Notes under the pieces: generated by a model
What the model saw: the letters and a program-made list of their open reading frames with translations, nothing else
Database searches by the model: none
What the model was told of the DNA's origin: nothing
Assembly: GCA_014898425.1 (NCBI GenBank)
Contig: RCSZ01000001.1
Coordinates: 2,418,001-2,482,000, forward strand
Source of the DNA: Botryotinia globosa
Taxonomy: Eukaryota; Ascomycota; Leotiomycetes; Helotiales; Sclerotiniaceae
Direction of reading: 5' to 3'
DNA: 64,000 nt
Shown here: positions 35,287-46,657 of the stretch, one piece after another
Numbering within the stretch: position 1 is the first letter of the stretch
How the letters are laid out: every line of letters starts with the position of its first letter
Program-made: the position numbers and the translations under genes

Positions 35287-36036
35287 TCAAACAGGCAAGT
35301 CAACTGTCAAAACACCCAGCTGTTCCGCTAATGCGAGCAGTGGATTTACCACAGCTTCGACATCTCCGCTTTTGATCGGAATTCTATGATTGCCATCCCA
35401 TTCAATCACTTGCGCACTTCCTTTCTCGCACCAGATTTTGAGCATTTCTTGGTGTAACTCCAGTCCCGGGTCTTTAGAGCCATGAACATGAATAGTTGGC
35501 AAAGTTAAAACGTCATTCTCATCCACCGGTCCCCATCTATCCTGATCTCTCTCCATACTTATCAATGGTGGTCTTCCCGCCATCAAAACCGCAAATCTCC
35601 AGTTATGACCCTCCAAGTCCCTTCCCCCTTCTTCTCTGATTTGCCTCCTCAACAACAAGCTCCCAGCTATCTTCGCCCCCTGACTAAATCCCAACAATCC
35701 TACCCATTCCCCGGTAGCCCCTTTAGCATCATCCTCTCTCATCGCTTTCTCAATACTCTCTTCGATAGCAATCACCTCATCACGTGTATCTATTACTTCA
35801 TGTTCTGGCAACCAGCCGAGCCAGCGTTTAAAAGGTCCACAATCCCCATAGACACTTGTAACATCAGGCCCGGCACCAGACTCAAAAGGTGCTTCGGGAA
35901 ATATGAGACGGAAGTAAGGTTTCAAATGCAGAGAGAGGACGCGACATTGCATGGTGAAGATTCGAGCGTTTGTTCCCCCGCCGTGGAGACAGAGTAGCCG
36001 GGGTAGATCAAGTGTGGGGTCGTGGTGTGTAGCCAT
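35287..36036 (-). CDS. FSH1-family serine hydrolase
   Basis: A single exon of 249 residues. It is an alpha/beta hydrolase of the FSH (DUF341) family, related to yeast Fsh1-3 and fungal hydrolases such as CtnB and LovG. The start reads LPRLLCLHGGGTNARIF with the oxyanion HGGG loop. The nucleophile elbow is GFSQGAK with Ser118. The acid is Asp189 (HVHGSKDPGL) and the base His217 (GNHRIP). FPEAPF and the WLGWLPE segment are family features. Related enzymes release polyketides or act as thioesterases/esterases; here no biosynthetic cluster surrounds it, so a general esterase role is more likely. The substrate is unknown. Confidence 0.93.
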   Translation of the reverse strand: MATHHDPTLDLPRLLCLHGGGTNARIFTMQCRVLSLHLKPYFRLIFPEAPFESGAGPDVTSVYGDCGPFKRWLGWLPEHEVIDTRDEVIAIEESIEKAMREDDAKGATGEWVGLLGFSQGAKIAGSLLLRRQIREEGGRDLEGHNWRFAVLMAGRPPLISMERDQDRWGPVDENDVLTLPTIHVHGSKDPGLELHQEMLKIWCEKGSAQVIEWDGNHRIPIKSGDVEAVVNPLLALAEQLGVLTVDLPV

Positions 36037-36562
36037 TATTGCTTGTGGACAGCGGAGTTTATAGTTTGAGAGATCAACGAGTATTATGGAGAGTTTAGAA
36101 TAAGATGTGATTCTTGGATGAGAATGAGATAGATTTAAATGTGCAAGTTGTTGAGCTGATTGATGACAGGTAAGATCAGGGCATGCTATATTTAGAACAG
36201 CTAGCCTTTGGTGCTACATTCCTATTGTGCTTTGACAATCAGTCGATCGTATTTCAGAAATATATGGAAGCTGATCCTAAAAATTCCATCAACGATGAAT
36301 GCATACGAACAAGTTCAAATATCCGGAACAGTCGTCAGCATCATATTAGGGAGGTCCGTTTCAATGGAATCGAGGGGTTCGAAGAAGTGTTGGCGGGGAG
36401 GTGGGGTCTCATAAGGTAAGGGTCCAACACAGATCACTTTGCGGAATTCCATCCCTGGAATGGCACCACATTGACTTTATGCCATGAACCTTAACTATTC
36501 AAACATCCTGAGCAAACATATGGCATTTCGAAACCAGAACATGAGATGAGCTTTCGAGATTT
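36037..36562. other. Intergenic region, no gene seen
   Basis: This is the promoter of the FSH gene and the 3' flank of the candidate gene described next. No supported coding sequence was found. Confidence 0.45.
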
Positions 36563-37062
36563 TCAATACGAGTCAAGATAAAGTAATGAACAAGAATATG
36601 ACTGGACAGTTTGAAGTGATGTCGCTTGGGGGGATTCTCTCGCTAACAACCTCAGCAGTCTCGAGGCAGTGCGATTAATAGTCCACCAGGTCCGAACTGC
36701 AGTTTGATAATCGAACGCTCTCAACGTCTGAAGATATTTCAATCTACGAAATGCACTCGGTCGTTTGGGTTGTTCGAATACCCACTTTGGAGTAGTAGGC
36801 CTCTCGAGCTTCTCGTTATCGAATTGTAGGCCGGACGAGTTTCCTGAAGGCCAAGGACCTTCTTGAACCTACAATGTCACCCAATGACTTGTAAACTACA
36901 AGAGTTCATGTCAATAGCGGCGTGAATTTCTGTCGCTATCAAGTGATGGCTTTTAATCATACTTGCCTCCAATTACTCTTGCCAGAATGACTCACAAAGG
37001 CTTCCGTCCACCCTTTGCCATAACTATTAGATATCTTTATACTATGGAAAGTTCCATTCTCC
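36563..37062 (-). CDS. Candidate spliced gene of unknown function (3' exons only)
   Basis: Two exons on the minus strand, 37062-36963 and 36868-36563, join in frame across an intron with GTATGA...TGTAG ends. The combined reading is about 134 residues and contains no ATG, so simple ORF searches miss it. Exon one reads ENGTFHSIKISNSYGKGWTE then AFVSHSGKSNWRQ. The second exon begins VQEGPWPSG and has a basic, tryptophan-containing part (KWVFEQPKRPSAF, RAFDYQTAVRTWWTINRTAS), then a stop at 36563-36565. The composition is protein-like and the frame is open over the whole second exon. The start exon should lie upstream of 37062 but could not be placed. I do not recognise the family. Confidence is moderate that this is coding, low for gene limits; a decayed gene is possible. 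Confidence 0.5.
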
Positions 37063-37537
37063 CTGTAAGCCTAGTGACATTTTGTTGATGAATTTTCTGG
37101 CTATTTTTAATTTAAAGAACTCGCTTCTCCAATCTGTATTGTTTTAGGGGATAGTTCCAAAGATATGACTTTCCGAGATAGATGTCTTCTGTAGCATCCC
37201 TAACTTGGCCTACTGCCTAGCTTCTCATCATTCGCCTGATCATATCATCTATATCAGGTTGGTTGTAATAATCTCAGAATATTTATGCGACAAAGAAATT
37301 ATGGCATTGTTCCATGTTGACAGACTGTTGCTCAGCCAAGTTTCTTTATTACTCGCTCTAATTCTCACTGAAAACAATACAAAATAACTCTGCTCTATGA
37401 ATATATATTCTCCAAGTTCATGCCATAATATTCAGCTCTAAGTCACAGTATCATCAAAGCCTACAAATTACACTCTAGTAAAAGCGTTATTCATCTTACC
37501 TACTAGCAACCTCTATCAATCCATATTAAACTTAACC
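37063..37537. other. Region between two small candidate genes
   Basis: It probably contains the missing 5' part of the candidate gene at 36563-37062 and the promoter of the small Cys-rich ORF. No clear exon could be fixed. Confidence 0.35.
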
Positions 37538-37735
37538 ATGTGCACAGAACGCCATGTTCATTATGTCTGCGGAGACATCACTCTCAGCATCCAGGGTTGC
37601 ACTCGCCAGGAACTAATGAATTCTCATCCAACTGATTGCCCTCGCTATCAAGTGGTAGTGGTTAATGAAACGAGAGTTTGCATTGTTTGCTGGAGACAGA
37701 TAAACGCCGAAGCTTCCGTCGAGCCCGCGAGCTGA
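37538..37735 (+). CDS. Small cysteine-rich protein, unknown function
   Basis: An intronless frame of 65 residues starting at AACCATGTG, a good fungal start context. It has six cysteines at positions 2, 11, 21, 34, 48 and 51, and a His pair near the N-terminus (MCTERHVHYVCGD). The CxxC near the end (CIVC) and the spread of Cys/His look like a small metal-binding knuckle more than a secreted effector, because no signal peptide is present. Short 'MC-x-E...Y-x-CG' proteins are common in filamentous ascomycetes, but I cannot name this one. It is the only short frame in this stretch with such structure. It may be real; expression evidence would decide. Confidence 0.45.
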   Translation: MCTERHVHYVCGDITLSIQGCTRQELMNSHPTDCPRYQVVVVNETRVCIVCWRQINAEASVEPAS

Positions 37736-40718
37736 GGGTTCAATTGGTTGACTCAAGTGGAGTTTGAAGAGTATTGTATGATTTCATCTGTAGATCAGAT
37801 GAATATGGAGTTGTTGAGCAGGACATAGTAGGTCTGGCACTTACTCTACTTTCTTCTTTCATTGCAATAAAACATTAAATAAAAAAACATCAAGTTCAGT
37901 TCCTATACAAATTTCACGTAAAAATAAATGAATGTGAGATCAATATTCCCATCAAAAGTCACAAAAATATAACTCAACCTTGTTCCCTTTATTCTTACTT
38001 GATTTATGCAAAATGCGCTAATCTCTCGTCTTCAAATCAAACTCATAACACCGTTCTCCTCGTAAGATCGCGGGCGTGAGGAGTGGCTCACAGCTTCACT
38101 TCCAAAATCAAATCCACAGCAAGTATCTCTAAAGAAAGAAGGGATGGTTAAAGAAAGAAAATGCTGTCAAAGATAGCATTGTTAAACATTGTCCCACGCA
38201 AGGCAAAGCACAAGCTACTTTTGAGACCATGAACAATGAGAATCTCCAAGTATATTGGTTCCCGTTTGATCGTATGAATTCGTATCATTCTCTTCTCTAG
38301 TCCCTTTGTTGGCGCCTTTTGTTCTAAGCATTGTGTTGTGCAATTCTAGTACGAATATGATACCACGCTCCTGATCCATTCAAACAATTTCTTGACAGTC
38401 TTATTCCATCAATACTATGAAACTTTTGATATAGCATGCTAATATACACACGAAAACTCTACTGAGGGGAGGGGTCCCAATCCAGGTAGCATAGAGCCTG
38501 ATGTTCGACGATAGATACTGATTTTGAGTACCGTCCTACTTGCGATATTAATCACGGAAAAATAATCCATACCAAGAAAGACAATGAGAGACTAGCTCGC
38601 GGGAGCTGCTGTTGATCAGAGGCAACAAGATTCTAGTTCGGCATACTGAAAATGTCACTTTGAAACTCGAACCCCTATGCTGTTGTGATCGAGACGATGA
38701 ATGGGGAACAACTAAGGGAGCTATATTGGGTTGAATGGCTTACTTATTGTTTAATAAGAATGTATGTATTTCGATGTTTAATATGTTTCAACATCGAAAC
38801 ATTTTTGTTATGAACATCCGATCGAAGCATTTCTATCATACGAAATTGCCGAATTTAGTAAGTTGTTCACGATGTCACTATCCGAGAGAAAACTTGGCGT
38901 TGTCAATCGGCCGAAGCTGGTGGAGGTTGGAAATGCATCTTGCGCAAGATTTGTATCAGATATACACGAGTAAAATTTCCCTCAAAGTATCAGCACCAAT
39001 TGTTACTTAACTCTAACTAAATGACAGATATGTAACTTATGGCTCTGAGTATCTTGGTCCGTTCAATATCTTCGTTACAAAATTCACATTGTAATTATGG
39101 GTTTGATTGATACATGGCTTCTCTTTGCTAGATACTAGAAGGGTCGATTTTGAGCAAGAGCGGAAGATAAATGTCAGTACCCAAGGCACATAGATGGATA
39201 GAAATCGTTCTTATTAACCATTAAGGTGCTTTTATCAGCATTCTACTAGTATCACATGATCCAGCTAACTACTCTAGCGACAGATTTTCCAGATCGCACG
39301 CAAAATAGTCCAACATAATCTCAATTGGTGAGCGTGACACATCTAACCACACCATTTGACCTCTACCTTGCTGACCAAGATTCCAGATTCTAGATTCTAG
39401 ATTCTAGATTAGGTGGTAGATGTTGGGCATTAATTTTGCCTCACCCTCGCTCCCATTTTAATGAGAGTTGTCACTGATTCTAACCCTCTTCATATTACAC
39501 TACATCGGAACCCTTTCCCGTCCGTATGCCTTCATCCTCACCCCCAATAGCAGACCCCACGTGGGGTGGACAAGAACACAAATGCCACCTATTCATGCTC
39601 TCGGCCTGTCCCGATTTCGGTCTGGCCCGGAATCCAAGGGACAAGATCATCGAATCGAGGCAGTACAACGAGCCGAATTATTTCGACAACTGGTGTTTGT
39701 GTTCCGTGTTTTCGGAACTCTCAGCTACTGTGCTTCCGGCCCGAGATTATTTTACACCCGAATGCCATATTCAAAATCCTCACGACTTCATGTTCCACGA
39801 ATTCTGAGACAAAAAGCAATCAATCTAATCTATTTTTTACTGCCTTGGGTGTGCACGTTCGACAAGTACATAAGCCTCAGTGTACCTTGCACCGCCCTGA
39901 GCGCCCTCTTCCGTTTGTAAGGTTACTTCTATTGCACGTCCGCCAATATCCGAGACTAAACTAATGCCGACATGGCATTTACTATTGGATTTTGCAAATA
40001 CCGTTCAATGAGATTGGTGTGTCATTGTACAGACATGGGGAAATGTAGTTCTCATGTCGTGATCCTCGGTAGCGACAATTATACTCAAACAAGCTTAATT
40101 GATCCTATGGGATCAATTGCCGGAGTCTTCAATGATCCTGTAGTTATTTCCAAACTTCACCGCCCCTGATATGGATATCATTATAGGGCGGGGATCTCCT
40201 GGGCGGGTAGTATTCGCCCTTTTCCAGAGCCCTAGAGCGTTGTGTACTCGAGTCGGGTATAGAAAGGGGTATTTGTGTATGGCCCTCGTGTAACTCAAGG
40301 AGCTTTTCTGGGATTTGGAAAACACACCCGTTGTATTGATATTCGATCACCCGTTCGTATATCGCAACAAGAAGAGCTTCTTTTTTCCCCTCGCCTTTCA
40401 TATTGATCACATCTTTTCACCTGTCCTTGGACCCTAAAGCCCGTAGACTTTAATTTCCATACTTGGAAAGACTTTACGTGCCCTTACTATTTATGCAGCA
40501 TCCCAGTGGCGAATACATAACTGCAGTTTTGTGTATCATTTATATGCATTCGTTGACCACGTCAAACTCGATAACCTACTACTATTTAATTGCTCTTTCT
40601 TTCTTCATTGCTTCAACTCCCCAGTCCTCTCGACCCCTCAGTACCAGCTTTACTTGACTCAATCATCATTCGGAACATCAATCTGACTTAAAAAGATCCA
40701 AAAGACATCTATTCAACA
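37736..40718. other. Gene-poor 3-kb intergenic stretch
   Basis: No gene was recognised on either strand. It holds a small hairpin at 38769-38799 (TTTCGATGTT and AACATCGAAA arms) and 3.7 copies of AGATTCT at 39385-39410. A 93-codon frame at 39526 and a minus-strand frame near 40144-40410 were examined and not accepted. Confidence 0.5.
39385..39410. repeat. AGATTCT heptamer tandem repeat
   Basis: Three perfect AGATTCT units and a partial fourth run head to tail. Confidence 0.9.
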
Positions 40719-41078
40719 ATGTGCAACTCAAGTCAGAAATCCTCTTCTTCCTCAAGATCCTCCAAACAATATCTCTCCACGCCATCCGCATCCTCAAAGT
40801 CAAACTCGACGTCATCTTCTACCTCTCAAAGAGCCCAGCATGGCTCAAGCATCTCCCACTCTTCATCTTCATCCGCAATTTCATCCTCATCGCGATCATC
40901 CCAACAGGATTCAGCAGAGCACAAGCATCAAGGTGAAGCAATCAAGCGATATGAGAATGAACCCAGAGATTACAAGTCATGGGCCGTGGAGGAATACGAT
41001 GCACATCAGCAGCAAGCGAGCAATGAGCATTGGAACGAAGTGGAAAGAGGTTTCCAAGGTGTTAAGTGGGCGCATTAA
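40719..41078 (+). CDS. Small serine-rich protein, unknown function
   Basis: An intronless frame of 119 residues with a plausible start (ACAATGTGC). The first 70 residues are dominated by Ser, in runs such as KSSSSSRSSK and SSSSSAISSSSRSS, and the last 45 are charged with aromatic residues (AIKRYENEPRDYKSWAVEEYDAHQQ, EHWNEVERGFQGVKW). The change from low complexity to a well-mixed, conserved-looking tail argues for a real gene over a chance frame. No signal peptide or known domain was seen. The Ser-rich part could be phosphorylated or disordered. Function is unknown. Confidence 0.5.
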   Translation: MCNSSQKSSSSSRSSKQYLSTPSASSKSNSTSSSTSQRAQHGSSISHSSSSSAISSSSRSSQQDSAEHKHQGEAIKRYENEPRDYKSWAVEEYDAHQQQASNEHWNEVERGFQGVKWAH

Positions 41079-42332
41079 GGTTGTCTAGGTGCAAAGCAGA
41101 AACTGATGGGGTTATGATTTTCTTTCTCAAAGGTCAAGTTTTACTGGGATGCAAGAGGTTATGATGTGACGTGGAAGAGAGTCTCCGCACCAAGAGCCGG
41201 ACTCGAGATAGTATATGCAATGACGGGTTTTATGATCACGATTTTTTAAGGATGTCAAGGGATGGGATTGTTTGTTTCAGATGGAACTTCGCGGGGGATA
41301 GAGAAGGCAAGAGAAGAGTGGCATGTATACAGATTATCATATACACACACGATCAGCTCCTAGCTGGTTAGATAGAGGATGGAATGGCCCGAGACCACGG
41401 GCTACAATACACGAAAGGGAGTTTTCATCTTACAAATACACTTTTCTCCCCAACACTTCTTCCATGAATCGCACAAACAATTGATCGTCCCGCGAACTGT
41501 ATAACGCATCTATTCCTCGAGGGTCCTCGCCAACACGGAGCCGGACAAGAGCTTCCAACGACGATCTGTTACAGAGCAGACGTACAATGACATTCACTCC
41601 GACTTGGCACGCAACAAACAAGGTCTTCCCCCATTGGGCTGACTTGCTATCCTGTCCTGTCCTGTCCTATCTGATCCCATTCTGCTCTGTTTATCAACCT
41701 ACCTGCCTACCCAGCCCAGTTCCGAAACGTATCACGATGATTCCCGCCCCGCTCATCATCGTGGAGTTCCACCGCATGCATATATACATCATCAATGCAT
41801 CATTTGGAAATCACGTCAACGTTGACGGTATCTTGCATGATGCAACAAAGATACACGAGTCAAGGAGTGAGGAAAAAGAAACAATTGGTTTTGTTTCCCC
41901 GCGTGGTTCTGTGATGTACACTCGGTTCAAGGAAATCAAGCGAATAAGTTTGTATACTTGGGTTTTAAAAACGCACATACATTGTACAACTGGTACACGA
42001 CTGAAGAGCACGTAGGCTTGAGGCTACACGAGAAAATTGCATCATCTTTCTTGTGTATTTATTTTGCAAGCGCGCTATGCGGCGAAAAATCATTTTGGTT
42101 TGTGTAATGTTTGGCATGTATGTAACATTTATTTTGTGTCATAGACGGGGAGGAAGAGGGGAGGGGGGGTGATATATATGATGTCCAATTAAATTCTCAA
42201 CGCCGATCAATGCCGCCGTGATGTATTTCGAGACTGTAGGCCGTAGTTGTACATCTAATTTATCGTTCAACACTAGTACATTTTACTCGTGTTCATGAAT
42301 CTCCATGAATTTCTTTCACTTGTAGCCTAACG
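41079..42332. other. Intergenic region, no gene seen
   Basis: This region lies between the Ser-rich ORF and the 3' end of the mitochondrial AspRS gene. A G-rich tract is present near 42145-42175. Open frames are short and lack support. Confidence 0.5.
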
Positions 42333-44688
42333 TCATCTAGATTTTAGATTGTATGTTTCCTCTTGCTCGCTTGTGATCAGTCCCGGACTTCCCACCATGG
42401 CATCCTCGCCTTTATTTCCTTTCGGGAAGAATATGACATCCCTGACACTTTCTCTTCCTGTCAATACTGCGACCCATCTATCGAAGCCAATGGCAAAGCC
42501 AGCGTGAGGTGGGCAGCCAGCTCTTAATGCTTCAAACAAATGGTCAAAATCTGACATTCTCTCGTCGCTCATTTGTAACACATTTTTCATAATGAATTTT
42601 TGAACCTCAGCTGAATGGACACGTTTTGAGCCACCGCCGAGTTCAACGCCGTTGAGAACAAGATCATAATGATCTCCGGTCACTGCGAGAGGGTCGGTAA
42701 ATAGAAGGTCGATATCGTCAGCGGTTTTAGGGGCAGTAAACGGGTGGTGGGTGGAAGAAAATCCTGATGCGCCGCCTTGACCAGGATCGGCTGGGTTGGC
42801 AGCATTGAGGGTAAATAGTGGAAAGTCTGTGACCCAGAGATAATGGAATCCTGGAGTAGGAGCAAGCAGTTGTTTGGAAATTGCGGCTTTGTAGAGCGCG
42901 AGCCGGAGTTTACCTAGACTAGTGGAACCGCCCGAATGAGGAATATTTGGTCGCGCTTGAAGGATAAGTAGATCTCCTTCATCAAAAGTGCTTGTTGCAT
43001 CAGGTCCTCGTGGATCATTATTATTGTGCGAAGAAGATGGAAGAGAAGAGTAAATTTGTTTCAATGCCTCAGCACCTTCAAATCCAAACGCTTGTAGGCC
43101 TTCTAATGGCCTTCTGGGATCGAATATAAATATTCCGGGAGGACCATCTGGATTCTTCTGAAATGCTTCGGCATCTGCAGAATCCATAAATTTGCGGATA
43201 AACTGTTGTACCTTCCTAGAATTGCCATCGAGCCGGAACTTGCAGGCTTCGATTATAGGATTTTCAATCGAAGTCATCATTCCCTTTAGATTTTCTGGAA
43301 TAATAGAATCAACTCGATGAATCTGTATTCATTAGCTTTGCTCTAGAAATGGTGAAAATTTGTTTACCAAGTCCAGAATTCTGAGATCGGGTTTGTCAGA
43401 CCCATGCTTCGACATCGCTTCCTCATATGTCACCCTTGGAAACCCTGTTTTCGGCAATTCAATATTATTGACGACTTCAAGCTGTTCAGATTCGATCTGC
43501 CCGTGTATGCCCTTTACAAGCTCCTCAACTGTCTGCATGACATATTGGCCATCGGCCCATGAAATTTCCATGTCAATCTATTTGGAATTAGCACTTGTAG
43601 ACTGTACTAATTCAATGATACAGTACCTGTGTGAATTCTGGCTGCCTATCCGCACGAAGATCTTCATCCCGAAAGCATTTGGCAAATTGGAAATATTTGG
43701 TGACGCCGCTCGCCATCAAGATTTGTTTGTATTGTTGAGGGCTTTGCGGTAAAGCATATGCATAGCCTGGTTTTCTAGTAGGGACAAGGAATTCTCTGGC
43801 ACCTTCAGGCGTTGATTTGAATAAGATGGGAGTCTCAATCTCATCAAAGCTCACAGAATATAGATATCTTCTCACTAATTTTGCTAGTTTTGACCGAAAC
43901 ATTAATCTTTCATAAAGATCTGGCTCGAATCGAACCTCTAAATGCCTGGAACCAGGCCCGAATTTCTGGGCAGGTCCAACAACTATGTCTCGAGGAAATG
44001 AATTGATTGCTCTCACATCTTCGGCATGGATGTCAAAATTTGCAAGTAATTGAGACCGTTTCAAAGGCATCGAATTGGAAGCTCCCTCAGTAGCCAGTGA
44101 GTCGGCCACAACTTCTGCCGTTTTGTCTGGCTTCTTTATTCTGGACTGTAAAATCCCAGTCACAGATACAGCGCTGTGCTCTCTGATTTCTTTAAAGCTT
44201 TTGAAGGCATCTCTGATCTTCCCTTCTTCGGGGCTATCTTTTAATACAACCTGAATTCCTGGATTTGCTGAAGACCCTCTACTTATTGTAGCAAATATGA
44301 GTCCTTTACCCAGCTGCTTCTTATTGCGCAGGAAACCAGTAACAGTGACCTTTTTGCCAATATTCAATGGTTGCAATTGTTCCCATGGATTTAATGGATC
44401 GAGATTGGGCTTTGGCAAAGCGACTTTACAGAGGATATCAGCGATATACATTATATTATCAAATCAATGCTTACTGCTATCCTTGTATTCGTTCCAAGAC
44501 TTGCCATTTGTGTCAATGTTAACTTGTTCTTTTGCTCCATCCAAACGAGAACTGGTACTGGTGAAACTTCTCTGATGAACAGCAAGTAATGATGGGGAAC
44601 CGTTTGTGCGAGTCCATGGTGCGGCTTTACGCGCACATAGGATCACATTTCTTAGTAAGTGCCTGCGACAGCACAATACCAAGGTCAT
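42333..44688 (-). CDS. MSD1: Mitochondrial aspartyl-tRNA synthetase
   Basis: Exons on the minus strand are 44688-44475, 44423-43627, 43577-43368 and 43322-42333, giving 736 residues. It charges tRNA-Asp in mitochondria. The basic N-terminus rich in Arg/Ser ([20 protein letters not shown]) is a presequence. An OB-fold anticodon-binding part ([21 protein letters not shown]) precedes the class II core: [29 protein letters not shown] (motif 1), [23 protein letters not shown] (motif 2, completed by splicing), a bacterial-type GAD insertion, and GFAIGFDRW (motif 3). The bacterial architecture with the insertion identifies the organellar enzyme, not the cytosolic one. The identification is very strong. 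Confidence 0.95.
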
Positions 44689-46657
44689 GACTTGAAATCA
44701 ATTTCTTTTGTGTGAAAGTTCATGAATCAATCGATTTAAACGAGTGCACAGTACTGTACAGTAAAATAATAAATATATGGAGATGATAAATATCCATGGA
44801 TATCTCGAAGCTCTCTAGGTGTGGTTAGCGTCTCGGCAAATTCCGCCCTCAAGAATTTTTATATTATGTCGCGAACTTTTCCAAATTCTCTTTTTCTCTT
44901 CATCCTTCCAAGTTTTAAACATGTAAGACCCCAAGATTGACAAATCCAATTCATGTGCAAATGCTAACGTATATTTGATAGATGATGAAAAGCCAGCGTG
45001 TATTATTTGAGTACGATTCCTCCTTTTCGAGCCTGCAAACTCTCCCTTCACCGGGCTTCAGTGGTCTGCTTGCGAGAACTGGATGGAAGAGTGAAATAAG
45101 CGTTCGACACACCCTCCTTGTTTTAACGGACGCGATAAAGGCATCTCTGAACCCTAAATCTTGGAAGGCTTCAACTTGGATAATTACAATATAATAAAGA
45201 TGGTAACGGAGTCAATCATTTCAATGGTCATTCTCTGGAGCTCGACTATTATTCTTCTGGTCAAAGACATCCGTGCTAATCTAGACTTCATTTCTTTTCA
45301 ATTTCATATTTTATCCGTTTTGTTTATGTATTGGGGGTATCAAGAAGAAAAAATAACCGTTTCAGAATGGAAACCAGAACTGTTTCTGAAGCAAACAATG
45401 TTTTCTTTGGGGCGGGGAAAGAGGGTTTGTGTTCTGAAGTCATTACTCTACTGGGATCTTCATCTCAGTGTCGCACTCGAGGATACTTTCTTTTCATTGT
45501 TTCCCTTTTTTCGACTTAGGTACATAGCTGAAAAACAATCGATTCACCAGTTGCCTTTAATTTTATACTTGAGATACCTAAACCTTGGAAGTTCTGGTTC
45601 ATGTCGATTTCCCGATGCAGTTGTGGCTCATTATTATTCGCCAATCTAGATATCGATCAGGTACCGAGCTAGGTATGAAAGAGTCTCTAGGTATGGGGAT
45701 ATAATTCTAATTCGTATAATTAATATGTGAAGGTTTTCTCTTCGACTTCATAGCCTCTACTCGTAGTCTCTTGGACTCTTCTCAGAAGGTAACCAGTACT
45801 ACAGACTATACAGTATGTATCCATATATATATAAAATGACTGATGAAGGTACGATATCTAATATATCCAACATCTACTCCGTATGTAATGATATCTCGTA
45901 TCCACTCTCATTGCGAACGACCTCGATGCCATGGAATAACTAAATCGGTAATGGTGAGGACCGTGAGGGTGGTATGTTTGGTATGTATGGTATACAGATG
46001 AGAGTGAAATATGTAAAACAAACTTGATTTGACCCCCAAGTTGATCCTGATAATGGTAGCTACCGGTATCTTACTTATTTATTACTATTGTATCGGTACA
46101 TACTCCGTCCGTACCTAGTATTCATTCGCATTGGGGTACTGGTACTGGTATAATTCGAGTCAGAATTCATCATTCATTGCTCCTCAGTATATCTTCAATG
46201 ATAACTTCAAGTCCTTTTGCATCTTGTTTATTAGCCAATCTTGCAAGGGGTCCTTCATTAGTAAATTATATTCCTTGTCATCATTTCGATTAAGCACAAG
46301 CACAATTAAGGCACCGCTACGAATGTGTATCAAGACTAATTGAACTACTACTATTATACACGACAAAGCCGAACGAGTAAAACAAGCACACCCTAACAGA
46401 CGTCGTCCTTCAAAAGTTCACTCTCCTTCTTATTAATATCTACGCAAACTTCTGTGCCACATAACTCAAACAACAATCATACTCAATACCCCTTTGCTCA
46501 CTCATACATTCCCGAACACATCCGGTCCTACGTAATATAATATTTACCTACATAGTATTCATTCCACTTCGATAAGAGCGAAGCTCGCCATTTGGGAGTG
46601 GATTCCTCCCCCCTGGCTTTATTTGTCGCATTGTAGCTGGCAATACCAATATTTGAG
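44689..46657. other. Intergenic region between AspRS and the AP180-like gene
   Basis: A 2-kb divergent interval. Open frames near 45161-45649 and 44815-45051 begin at non-ATG codons and have no domain. The part 45640-46130 is AT-rich with repeated CTAGGTA-like words. No gene was accepted. Confidence 0.5.

Noticed and set aside
25437..36036. Possible secondary-metabolite cluster (MFS transporter, AMP-binding enzyme, FSH hydrolase)
   Set aside because: No polyketide or peptide synthase, the genes are interleaved with eIF4E, Mpv17 and BolA, and the AMP-binding enzyme fits mitochondrial malonyl-CoA synthetase.
38769..38799. Hairpin with 10-bp arms (TTTCGATGTT/AACATCGAAA)
   Set aside because: It is too short and isolated to call a terminator or RNA gene; no run of T or tRNA-like fold follows.
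39526..39807. 93-codon frame starting at an ATG in the gene-poor stretch
   Set aside because: Composition is irregular, no domain or splice partner was found, and several other frames overlap it.
40144..40410. Minus-strand frame of 88 codons
   Set aside because: It begins at GTG, has no recognisable domain and no conserved-looking motif.
45161..45649. 162-codon plus-strand frame
   Set aside because: It starts at TTG, is interrupted in the family sense by unlikely composition, and has no neighbours in frame.
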